Shown: positions 26,827 through 34,545 of the stretch, piece by piece
How the letters are laid out: each line of letters starts with the position of its first letter
Position numbering within the stretch: the stretch's first letter is position 1
Source: an uncultured Flavobacteriales bacterium
GTDB taxonomy: Bacteria; Bacteroidota; Bacteroidia; Flavobacteriales; BACL11
DNA length: 64,000 nt
NCBI GenBank assembly: GCA_905478555.1
Contig: CAJQIZ010000004.1
Location: forward strand, 1-64,000
Direction: 5' to 3'
Translations under genes and position numbers: made by a program
Notes under the pieces: model-generated
What the model was told of the DNA's origin: nothing
The model's database searches: none
Seen by the model: the letters and a program-made list of their open reading frames with translations, nothing else

Positions 26827-26834
26827 CAAATATA
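26827..26834 (-). promoter_or_regulatory. Promoter -7 element for the gamma-carbonic anhydrase gene
   Basis: TATATTTG on the minus strand, an exact match, 23 nt before the start at 26803. With its partner it forms the near-palindrome TATTTTTGCAAATATA. Confidence 0.65.
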
Positions 26835-26846
26835 AAAATAAAAGAA

Positions 26847-27440
26847 ATGAATTATAGTATATATGCAGAAAGCACTCCAAATCCGGAGGTAATGAAATTT
26901 GTGTCTAACAGAATGTTAGCCGATAAGAGTATTGAATTGACTGATGCAAATATGGCAAAGAAGATTCCTTTAGCAAATGAATTGTTTAAATTACCATTTG
27001 TAAAAGGTGTATTTATAAGTGCTAATTTTATATCTGTAACAAAAATAGAGAATATCCAGTGGGAAGATATTGCCTTACAACTAAGGATTTACATTACAGA
27101 TTTTCTGAATTCTATTGAAGTAATGAACCATACCGAAAACATTGACCAATCAGAAGTAGAGTTAAAAGAATCAGACAATAAAGGAATTATCAAAAAAGAG
27201 TTTCTAGGAGAGGAGAAAAAAATAGCTGACCTACTAGATGAATACATACGCCCTGCGGTAGAATCAGATGGAGGTGCAATCACTTTATATTCATTTAATG
27301 ACGGAATAGTTACCGTAAATTTAAGTGGAGCCTGTAGTGGATGTCCATCTTCTACAATTACCTTAAAACAAGGGATAGAGGGACTCTTAAAACAAAAGAT
27401 GGGAGACAAGATTAAAGAGGTTATCTCAAGAAACAACTAA
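26847..27440 (+). CDS. Nfu-type iron-sulfur cluster scaffold protein
   Basis: A 197-residue two-domain Nfu. Residues 1-88 are the Nfu N-terminal domain (ESTPNPEVMKFVSNRML). Residues 115-197 are the NifU C-terminal domain with IRPAVESDGGAITL and the cluster-binding pair C163 and C166 in GACSGCPSS. It complements the short Nfu at 5444. The neighbouring ferredoxin and korAB encode Fe-S clients. Confidence 0.93.
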   Translation: MNYSIYAESTPNPEVMKFVSNRMLADKSIELTDANMAKKIPLANELFKLPFVKGVFISANFISVTKIENIQWEDIALQLRIYITDFLNSIEVMNHTENIDQSEVELKESDNKGIIKKEFLGEEKKIADLLDEYIRPAVESDGGAITLYSFNDGIVTVNLSGACSGCPSSTITLKQGIEGLLKQKMGDKIKEVISRNN

Positions 27441-27474
27441 AAAAAAGGTCAGATTTTAATATCTGACCTTTTTT
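27441..27474. terminator. Bidirectional terminator between Nfu and ferredoxin genes
   Basis: AAAAAAGGTCAGAT (27441-27454) pairs with ATCTGACCTTTTTT (27461-27474) around a 6-nt loop, with A and T tracts on both sides for the convergent genes. Confidence 0.9.
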
Positions 27475-27495
27475 ATATCTTCAAAATTAGAGAAA

Positions 27496-27807
27496 CTAAG
27501 CGTGTAGCTTTTCTTTCTTTGCCATTAACTCATCTTCCGTTTCCTCATTATCTTCATCTAAAATACAACAATCAACAGGACAAACAGCAGCACAAGCTGG
27601 TTCATCATTAAATCCTCTACATTCCGTACATTTATCGGTAGCTATATAAAAAAAATCATCAGAAACCGCTTCACGTTCTTTATCATCACTCATAGTTGTT
27701 CCATCAGAAAATTTCCAATTTTCTTCGGGAGCGTATATTGCAGTATTAGGACATTCTGCTTCGCATGCCTCACAATTTATACAATCGTCTGTTATTCTAA
27801 TTGCCAT
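27496..27807 (-). CDS. 4Fe-4S dicluster ferredoxin
   Basis: A 103-residue ferredoxin. One cluster motif is CINCEACEAECP (about 11-22). The second, after an inserted acidic stretch, is the variant CTECRGFNDEPACAAVCPVDCC. The insertion and the tail ending KEKLHA are typical of Bacteroidota ferredoxins of this length. It is divergent from korAB, whose enzyme uses ferredoxin as electron carrier, so it is its probable partner. Confidence 0.9.
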   Translation of the reverse strand: MAIRITDDCINCEACEAECPNTAIYAPEENWKFSDGTTMSDDKEREAVSDDFFYIATDKCTECRGFNDEPACAAVCPVDCCILDEDNEETEDELMAKKEKLHA

Positions 27808-27831
27808 TCTATTTATTTAAATTTTATATTA

Positions 27832-27839
27832 CAAAAGTA
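27832..27839 (-). promoter_or_regulatory. Promoter -7 element for the ferredoxin gene
   Basis: TACTTTTG on the minus strand, an exact TAnnTTTG match, 24 nt before the start. Confidence 0.6.
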
Positions 27840-27920
27840 AATATTTTTTAAGTATGGAAAACATAATAACCTAATTTATTCTAATTCTAAATTACCTTTA
27901 AAAAAAGGGTAAATATGTAG

Positions 27921-27936
27921 TAAATTTGTACTTTTG
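27921..27936 (+). promoter_or_regulatory. Two abutting -7 elements for korAB
   Basis: TAAATTTG (27921-27928) is followed without a gap by TACTTTTG (27929-27936). Both match TAnnTTTG, and the second is followed by C. They end 28 nt before the korA start and would give start sites about 8 bp apart. Confidence 0.6.
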
Positions 27937-27964
27937 CATATAATAAATTTTCCAAAAATATCAA

Positions 27965-29806
27965 ATGGATAAAACTACTAAAGTTGTTGATTTAGAAAAA
28001 GTTGTAATTAAATTTGCTGGAGATTCAGGAGATGGAATGCAGCTTACGGGAAGTCAATTTACAGATACTTCTGCACTTTTAGGAAATGATTTAGCAACTT
28101 TCCCCGATTTTCCTGCCGAAATTAGAGCTCCACAAGGCACTGTAGCAGGAGTTTCTGGATTTCAAATTCATATTGGTAGGATTGATATTAATACTCCAGG
28201 AGATATAGCGGATGTATTAGTAGCAATGAATCCTGCAGCTTTAAAAGCAAATAAAAAATCAATAAAGAAGGGAGGTACTATTATTGTAAATATTGATAGT
28301 TTCACAAAAAGAGATTTAGAAAAAGCAGGATATGAAAACTCTCCATTAGAAGACAATTCTTTTGAAGGGTACAATATTATAGAAGCTCCTATCACAAAAC
28401 TAACTAGAGAAACACTGAAAGATTCTGGTCTAGACGGAAAAAGTGTCGGTAGATCAAAAAACATGTTTGCTTTAGGGATCGTATATTGGATGTTTAACCG
28501 ACCAATGGAGCAAACGGAACAATTTCTGAAAAAGAAATTTGAAAAAAAACCTGAGGTAGTAGAAGCTAATATTAAAGTAATGCATGCCGGTTATAATTTT
28601 GCAGATACTATTGAAGCGTTACCCTCCTCTTACACGGTACTTTCTGCAAACTTAAGGAAAGGAACCTACAGAAATGTAATGGGAAATCAAGCAACTGCTT
28701 GGGGGTTTCTAGCCGCTGCAGAAAGAGCAAATAAAGAATTATTTTTAGGTTCCTACCCTATTACCCCTGCTTCAGACATATTACATGAATTAGCAAAACA
28801 TAAAAACTTAGGTGTGAAAACTTTTCAAGCAGAAGATGAAATTGCTGGAATTTGTTCTGCAATAGGAGCGAGCTTTACAGGAAGTTTAGCAATTACAACT
28901 ACATCAGGACCAGGATTAGCACTTAAAGGAGAAGCTTTAGGATTAGCCATAATGACGGAACTCCCACTTGTAGTGGTAGATGTACAAAGAGGTGGACCTT
29001 CAACAGGATTACCTACAAAAACAGAACAATCAGATTTATTTCAAGCATTATATGGAAGAAACGGAGAGAGTCCTGCAGTAATACTAGCTAGTTCCACACC
29101 TGCAAATTGTTTTGACTGGTCGTATATGGCATCAAAAATTACTTTAGAACACAATACACCTGTTGTACTATTATCAGATGGATATTTAGGAAATGGTGCG
29201 GAGCCTTGGAACATAAAATCTACAAAAGATATGCCATCTATAACTCCTAATATTGCAACTGAAGGAGAGGAATATTTACCTTACAAAAGAGATGACAGAA
29301 CTTTAGCTAGGGAATTAGCGTTACCAGGAACAAAAGGAATGGAACACCGATTAGGTGGATTAGAGAAAGAAGATATTACAGGAAATGTATCTTATGATGG
29401 AGATAATCATGAGAAAATGTGTAGGATAAGAGAAGAAAAAATAAATAGAATTGCAAACATACTACCAAAACAAGAAGTGTTTGGTAAAGAGAAAGGAGAT
29501 CTATTAGTAGTTGGTTGGGGTGGTACTCACGGATCACTATATTCTGCAGTAGAAAAACTACAGAAAGAAGGATTAAATATCTCCTTATCACAATTTAATT
29601 ACATAAATCCTCTTCCAAAAAATACTGCAGAAATATTTAATAATTTTAAGAAAATAGTGGTTTGTGAATTAAATAATGGACAGTTTGTAAACTATTTAAG
29701 AATGAAAAATCAAGGTGTAATTTTTAATCAATATAATAAACTACAAGGGTTACCATTTACTACTTCCGAATTAGAAGATTACTTTAAAACCTTATTAAAA
29801 AACTAA
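27965..29806 (+). CDS. korA: 2-oxoacid:ferredoxin oxidoreductase, fused gamma-alpha subunit
   Basis: Oxidatively decarboxylates 2-oxoglutarate (or a related 2-oxoacid) with reduced ferredoxin as product. Residues 1-190 form the gamma domain (FAGDSGDGMQLTGSQF, FPDFPAEIRAPQGT). From about 230 the alpha domain runs to the end, with SYPITPASDILHELAKH, FQAEDEIAGICSAIGASFTGSLAITTTSGPG and DVQRGGPSTGLPTKTEQSDL. At 613 aa the fusion is the usual Bacteroidota form. korB begins one base after its stop. Confidence 0.93.
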   Translation: MDKTTKVVDLEKVVIKFAGDSGDGMQLTGSQFTDTSALLGNDLATFPDFPAEIRAPQGTVAGVSGFQIHIGRIDINTPGDIADVLVAMNPAALKANKKSIKKGGTIIVNIDSFTKRDLEKAGYENSPLEDNSFEGYNIIEAPITKLTRETLKDSGLDGKSVGRSKNMFALGIVYWMFNRPMEQTEQFLKKKFEKKPEVVEANIKVMHAGYNFADTIEALPSSYTVLSANLRKGTYRNVMGNQATAWGFLAAAERANKELFLGSYPITPASDILHELAKHKNLGVKTFQAEDEIAGICSAIGASFTGSLAITTTSGPGLALKGEALGLAIMTELPLVVVDVQRGGPSTGLPTKTEQSDLFQALYGRNGESPAVILASSTPANCFDWSYMASKITLEHNTPVVLLSDGYLGNGAEPWNIKSTKDMPSITPNIATEGEEYLPYKRDDRTLARELALPGTKGMEHRLGGLEKEDITGNVSYDGDNHEKMCRIREEKINRIANILPKQEVFGKEKGDLLVVGWGGTHGSLYSAVEKLQKEGLNISLSQFNYINPLPKNTAEIFNNFKKIVVCELNNGQFVNYLRMKNQGVIFNQYNKLQGLPFTTSELEDYFKTLLKN

Positions 29807-29807
29807 T

Positions 29808-30818
29808 ATGGCACATTTAACAAATAAAGATTTTACAAGCGACCAAGAGGTTAAATGGTGTCCTGGATGTGGTGATTATGCAATTTTGAGAGCCATGCAA
29901 AAAGCACTACCACAACTAGAAAGAAACAAAGAAGATTTTGTATTTGTATCAGGTATTGGATGTTCTTCCAGATTTCCTTATTATATGAATACTTATGGTT
30001 TTCATACTATACACGGTAGAGCTCCTGCTTTTGCAACAGGAGTAAAATTAGCAAACCCAAAACTTAGTGTATGGCAAATTACTGGAGATGGAGATGCACT
30101 TGCAATTGGAGGTAATCACTTTATACATGCACTTAGAAGAAATATTGATATTAATATTTTACTTTTTAATAATGAAATATATGGTTTAACTAAAGGGCAA
30201 TTTTCTCCTACTTCAAAGAAAGGAATTAAGACAAAATCGAACCCACACGGAACTACTGACGAACCTTTTTCTCCATCTGACTTAGCGATCGGAGCACAAG
30301 GATCCTTCTTTGCAAGAGTAGTAGATACTAACCCAAAATTAATGCAAAAAATATTTTTGGAAGCGGAAGAACATAGAGGGACTTCTTTAATAGAAATTTT
30401 ACAAAACTGTGTTATTTTTAATGATAAAACTTTTGCACCTATTACAGCAAAAGAGGTAAAACAAGAAGCTCAACTTATTGTAGAAGACGGTAAAGCTATG
30501 TTATTCGGAGCGGAGAATAACAAAGGATTAATCTTAAATGGATTTAAACTAGAGGTAGTTACAATTGGAGAAAATGGAATAACCGAAAAGGATATTTTAG
30601 TACATAATGCAAAAGAAGAAGATCCTACCTTACATGCAATGTTAGCCAGAATGAGACCCCCAGAATTTCCTGCAGCACTAGGTATTATTCGTGCAGTAAA
30701 CAAACCTACATTTAATGAAGGATTACTCGCTCAATTAGAATATGAAAAGGAAAACGCCAAGTTCAAAACAGTAGATGAATTATTAAAGTCGGGGGATACA
30801 TGGGAAATTGAAGATTAG
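29808..30818 (+). CDS. korB: 2-oxoacid:ferredoxin oxidoreductase beta subunit
   Basis: The thiamine diphosphate-binding subunit. The cluster motif WCPGCGDYAI lies at residues 17-26, the TPP/Mg motif GDGDALAIGGNHFIHALRRNIDINILLFNNEIYGLTKG is near 95-130, and SGIGCSSRFPYYM near 50. The length of 336 aa is normal. Together with korA it supplies a ferredoxin-linked route parallel to the sucAB-encoded NAD-linked complex at 33-37 kb. Confidence 0.93.
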   Translation: MAHLTNKDFTSDQEVKWCPGCGDYAILRAMQKALPQLERNKEDFVFVSGIGCSSRFPYYMNTYGFHTIHGRAPAFATGVKLANPKLSVWQITGDGDALAIGGNHFIHALRRNIDINILLFNNEIYGLTKGQFSPTSKKGIKTKSNPHGTTDEPFSPSDLAIGAQGSFFARVVDTNPKLMQKIFLEAEEHRGTSLIEILQNCVIFNDKTFAPITAKEVKQEAQLIVEDGKAMLFGAENNKGLILNGFKLEVVTIGENGITEKDILVHNAKEEDPTLHAMLARMRPPEFPAALGIIRAVNKPTFNEGLLAQLEYEKENAKFKTVDELLKSGDTWEIED

Positions 30819-30830
30819 AACTGTAAAACG

Positions 30831-30869
30831 AAAAATTGCTCCGCATTTTTGCACCGCTGATCCATCTAC
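30831..30869 (-). repeat. Interspersed repeat, copy 1
   Basis: A 39-bp element with the plus-strand blocks AAAAATTGCTCCGC and CACCGCTG.TCCATCTAC. Close copies occur at 59210-59247 and 60116-60153. All three lie 60-105 bp downstream of a minus-strand gene and have the same orientation. This copy is shorter and lacks the flanking TAGCAGGATTACAAC block. Confidence 0.75.
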
Positions 30870-30938
30870 GAAAACAAACTTAATTAATTTAATTTTTATG
30901 ATTCGAAAGAAAATTAATAATAATGTATTTAATTATTA

Positions 30939-31373
30939 TCATCTACTACGTAACTCTGCATAATCTAAAATATAATTACACTTAAAGATATCATCTGAGT
31001 TAAGTCTAAGAGTTCCTTTAATTGTAACTACTTCATCCATAACAAAATTATTATTATCAGATTTGAAATTTAACTCTACAACAGTTTCTGGACCTCCAGC
31101 CCCACAGAAGAAACAAGACCATATTGGGCCCTTTGAAAGAACAAAATAACCTTTACTAGGATCAATAGTTAAAATATGTCCTCTTAATAAAACTTGTTTA
31201 CCTGCCAAGGCTCTTACACTAAAACCAAAATGAGGATATAAAAGTAGACCATCTATTTCTTCTGAGTATATCTCTTCAAATTCAACGTCAGCTAAATCAT
31301 CCCAAGTTATTTCATTTTGGGCAAAACTTAATTCTGAAGTAAATAATAAGACAAATAATATGACTCTATACAT
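30939..31373 (-). CDS. Secreted protein with a conserved cysteine motif, partner of the ABC transporter
   Basis: A 144-residue exported protein with a signal peptide ending SFAQ (about residue 19). The notable segment is WSCFFCGAGGPETVVEL (two cysteines two residues apart), preceded by a beta-rich LRGHILTIDPSKGYFVLSKG. It overlaps the permease gene by 8 bp, so it very likely works with the ABC transporter, perhaps as a metal-binding or substrate-delivery subunit. No known domain name can be given with confidence, and it ends the operon. Confidence 0.7.
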   Translation of the reverse strand: MYRVILFVLLFTSELSFAQNEITWDDLADVEFEEIYSEEIDGLLLYPHFGFSVRALAGKQVLLRGHILTIDPSKGYFVLSKGPIWSCFFCGAGGPETVVELNFKSDNNNFVMDEVVTIKGTLRLNSDDIFKCNYILDYAELRSR

Positions 31374-32583
31374 TTGAAAGTGTTTTAGGAATATTAATGC
31401 GATATGCTTTAATAATAGGAATTAAAGATGCGATGAGTCCAATAGATAAAGCTATTGGAAACAAACATAATTCGTCTTTTATTAAACTGAACTGAACTGA
31501 ATAAAAACTATAATTTTTACTAATAAAAAATGATACTATGAATAATATAGATCTACTAAATAATAATCCCAAAAATAATCCTAATATTGATACTAGCATA
31601 CCTTCTTGAAAAACTAATTTAACCAACTGAAATCTTGAAGCCCCATAAACTCTCATTAAAGCTAATTCATAACGTCTTTTTTTCAAAGAATTGTATAGAC
31701 TAATAAATATACTTAATCCTGATACTAAAATTATAAAAAAACCAATCATATTTATTGATCGCAATCCTAAACCAAGTAAACTAATTAATCTATTGATTTC
31801 AAAAGCAGGAACAGCTGCCTGTAAATTAGTAGTCTCATTAACTTGTCGTGGAAACTTAATAAGTCCAATAGGACTTCTAAATTTTACCAACATAGAAGTA
31901 ATCATTTCATTATGATCAACAGAACAACCTCCTTCCAACCCTTCATGGGTATGATCTGAATGCTTTTTACGATCATGAACTTTACTTATACTTTCAGGAT
32001 TTGTTAGAATTAATTGATCAATAATTGTATTTGATTTATCAATTATACCAACAACTTTGAAAGCATATTTATTGTGAATTTCTCCACCTTCAATTAAACC
32101 ATGAGAACTGTAAAAAGTACTTCCAATTTTTAATTGACAAGCTTTAACAACATCACTTCCAACAACTACCTGCATAGATTTATCCCATAATTTACCTGCC
32201 TGAAAATTAACTTGAAATAATTTAGGATATGCATGAGTAGTACCAACAATTCTAAACCCTTTGTACGAATCTCCAAAAGATAGAGGAATTGTTGATTCTA
32301 TCATTGGATTTGATTTAATTTTATTAACTTCCTCAAGAAAAATATTGCCGGTAGGATTATCAATATGATATATTGATGAGAGGATTAATTGTAAAGGACT
32401 TCCCTTAGCTCCAATCACCATATCTATTCCATTAAGATTCCGCTGGAGTTTTTCTTCAACAGATTTATTTAATAATAATAGCAATGAAATTATACCAACA
32501 CCAAAAGCCATAAGTAACAAACTCAGTATTGTATTAGATGGATTACGAATAATATTTATCCAGCATAATCTATTTATATTCAT
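31366..32583 (-). CDS. FtsX/MacB-type ABC transporter permease with a His-rich loop
   Basis: A 405-residue permease with an N-terminal helix, a large periplasmic domain and three C-terminal helices (about 275-300, 330-355 and 375-395), the FtsX/LolC layout. Inside the periplasmic domain residues 203-224 are strikingly rich in His (KVHDRKKHSDHTHEGLE), with a Cys at 220. This may be a metal-sensing or metal-capture loop. It overlaps the ATPase by 4 bp. I infer a metal or metal-linked substrate, but sequence alone does not settle transport direction or cargo. Confidence 0.82.
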   Translation of the reverse strand: MNINRLCWINIIRNPSNTILSLLLMAFGVGIISLLLLLNKSVEEKLQRNLNGIDMVIGAKGSPLQLILSSIYHIDNPTGNIFLEEVNKIKSNPMIESTIPLSFGDSYKGFRIVGTTHAYPKLFQVNFQAGKLWDKSMQVVVGSDVVKACQLKIGSTFYSSHGLIEGGEIHNKYAFKVVGIIDKSNTIIDQLILTNPESISKVHDRKKHSDHTHEGLEGGCSVDHNEMITSMLVKFRSPIGLIKFPRQVNETTNLQAAVPAFEINRLISLLGLGLRSINMIGFFIILVSGLSIFISLYNSLKKRRYELALMRVYGASRFQLVKLVFQEGMLVSILGLFLGLLFSRSILFIVSFFISKNYSFYSVQFSLIKDELCLFPIALSIGLIASLIPIIKAYRINIPKTLSNV

Positions 32584-33206
32584 AATTCAATTGATGTATT
32601 GAATTGATCTTTCAATCTTTGATCGTGAGTGATGATAATCAATTTTGCGTTTGTTAAAGAAGCCTGTTCTTTAAGTAATGTGATAATTTTTTGGCAATTA
32701 TTATCATCTAAACTTGAAGTTGGCTCATCTGCTAATATTAAATCCGGTGCTTTAATAAGGGCAGTAGCAATTGCAGCTCTTTGCTGTTCACCCTGACTTA
32801 ATTCATCAGGCATATTATTCAGTTTATCAGATAACCCAATTTCTTGCAATAAATGAATTGCCTTTTTTTTATCTTGTAGTTTGTTTGATAAATAAAGAGA
32901 TAATAGTAGATTATCTAAGATACTTAAATTTCTAACAAAATGCGATTGCTGAAAGACCATACCAATATGTGAACCTCTAAATTGATCAAGACTTTTTGAA
33001 GATAAATTTTGGAAACGAGTTCCATTCATTTCCACAAATCCAGATTGAGGTCTAAGTAAACCAGATAAAATCTGAATTAATGTGGTTTTACCTACACCTG
33101 AATCACCTAATATCAATAAATCTTCTCCTTGTTGTAATAGAATATCTGGAAAAGTAAAAATATGCGAACCATCATAAGAAAAAGATAAAGCTTCTGTTTT
33201 TAACAT
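32580..33206 (-). CDS. LolD/MacB-type ABC transporter ATPase
   Basis: A 208-residue ABC ATPase: Walker A LGDSGVGKTT (about 33-42), Q-loop FQQSHF, signature LSQGEQQRAAIATAL, Walker B DLILADEPTSSLD, and the H-loop IIITHD. It belongs to the LolD/MacB branch that energises FtsX-type permeases, and its own permease follows with a 4-bp overlap. It is the first gene of the three-gene operon. Confidence 0.92.
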   Translation of the reverse strand: MLKTEALSFSYDGSHIFTFPDILLQQGEDLLILGDSGVGKTTLIQILSGLLRPQSGFVEMNGTRFQNLSSKSLDQFRGSHIGMVFQQSHFVRNLSILDNLLLSLYLSNKLQDKKKAIHLLQEIGLSDKLNNMPDELSQGEQQRAAIATALIKAPDLILADEPTSSLDDNNCQKIITLLKEQASLTNAKLIIITHDQRLKDQFNTSIEL

Positions 33207-33265
33207 TTATAAATTAATTTAAATAACAATCTTTATATAATACACAGATAATAAGTTTAATTATT

Positions 33266-33273
33266 CAAAATTA
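33266..33273 (-). promoter_or_regulatory. Promoter -7 element for the ABC operon
   Basis: TAATTTTG on the minus strand, an exact TAnnTTTG match, 59 nt before the ATPase start. Confidence 0.5.
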
Positions 33274-33353
33274 CGAAATAATTTATTCAATTATTATTCT
33301 CTTTTCTACTGTTCAATCATCATAAATGTAAAAGAGAGGTTAATTTGTTTGTT

Positions 33354-34538
33354 TTATAATCCTAAATGTTTTTTCACATTCCCACCCATCAGATGGGTTT
33401 TTGGGTCTTCCAAACATTCTTTAATTCTACACAAGAAACCTACTGATTCTTTTCCATCAATAACTCTATGATCATAAGATAAAGCAACATACATAATTGG
33501 CCTTATTTTTACCTCTCCATTTACTACCATTGGACGTTCTACAATGTTATGCATTCCTAAAATAGCCGATTGAGGAGGATTAATAATTGGAGTAGAAAGC
33601 ATGGAGCCAAACACACCACCATTAGTAATAGTGAAAGTACCTCCTAACATTTCATTAATTGTAATTTTACCATCTCTCGCTTTAATTGCTAAACGCTTTA
33701 TTTCAGATTCTACTTCTTGAAAATTTAGTAATTCAGCATTTCTTACAACAGGAACCATTAATCCTTTTGGTGCACTCACTGCAATACCAATATCTGTATA
33801 ATTATGATGAATAATTTCATTTCCATCAATCATTGCATTCACATCTTTAAACTCTTGCAAAGCAGTAGTAACCGATTTTGTAAAGAATGACATAAATCCT
33901 AAACTAATACCATATTTCTCTTTAAACTGTTCTTTATATTCTTTTCTAATCTCAAAAATTGCAGTCATATCTACTTCGTTAAAAGTAGTAAGCATTGCCG
34001 TTTCGTTTTTAACAGTAACTAATCTGCTTGCTATTTTCCTCCTAAGAGAAGACATCTTTTTTCTTGAAGTCCCTCTTGGTCCATCAGTAGCAATTCCATT
34101 TAAAGCACCTTCCACATCACTCTTTGTAATTTTCCCAGATTCGCCCGTTCCTTTAACATCCTTAGCAGATATATCGTTAGAGTGAATCATTACAGATGCT
34201 AGTGGTGTAGTTTTTACCCCTAAATTAGTAGATGATTTTGTGGATGAAGTTTTTGTTTCTACATAATTCCGTTCTACCTTTTTTGCTTTCGACTCTCCTT
34301 TTACAGAAGTATCAATAATACAAACAACACCACCAACTGCTACAGTTTTTCCCTCAGCAACAATAATTTTAATTGTACCACTTTCTTCTGCAGGTAGTTC
34401 TAAAGTTGCTTTGTCAGAATCAATTTCTGCAATAGATTGGTCTTTCTCTACATAATCACCATCTTCAACTAGCCATTCTGCAATTTCTACCTCCGATATA
34501 GATTCTCCTGGACTCGGGACTTTCATTTCTAATAACAT
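33354..34538 (-). CDS. sucB: Dihydrolipoyllysine succinyltransferase (E2 of the 2-oxoglutarate dehydrogenase complex)
   Basis: The core of the 2-oxoglutarate dehydrogenase complex. The lipoyl domain occupies residues 1-76 with the lipoylated lysine in [11 protein letters not shown], a linker follows, then a peripheral-subunit-binding domain near 105-140. The catalytic domain ends with the active-site [27 protein letters not shown]. The length (394 aa) is normal. It follows sucA by 7 nt. Confidence 0.95.
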   Translation of the reverse strand: MLLEMKVPSPGESISEVEIAEWLVEDGDYVEKDQSIAEIDSDKATLELPAEESGTIKIIVAEGKTVAVGGVVCIIDTSVKGESKAKKVERNYVETKTSSTKSSTNLGVKTTPLASVMIHSNDISAKDVKGTGESGKITKSDVEGALNGIATDGPRGTSRKKMSSLRRKIASRLVTVKNETAMLTTFNEVDMTAIFEIRKEYKEQFKEKYGISLGFMSFFTKSVTTALQEFKDVNAMIDGNEIIHHNYTDIGIAVSAPKGLMVPVVRNAELLNFQEVESEIKRLAIKARDGKITINEMLGGTFTITNGGVFGSMLSTPIINPPQSAILGMHNIVERPMVVNGEVKIRPIMYVALSYDHRVIDGKESVGFLCRIKECLEDPKTHLMGGNVKKHLGL

Positions 34539-34545
34539 GTCTTAT

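Noticed and set aside
33297..33340. A hairpin (CTCTTTTCTAC with GTAAAAGAG) before the sucB stop region
   Set aside because: The stem is imperfect with a long loop and no T run on the minus strand, so neither a terminator nor a riboswitch can be claimed.
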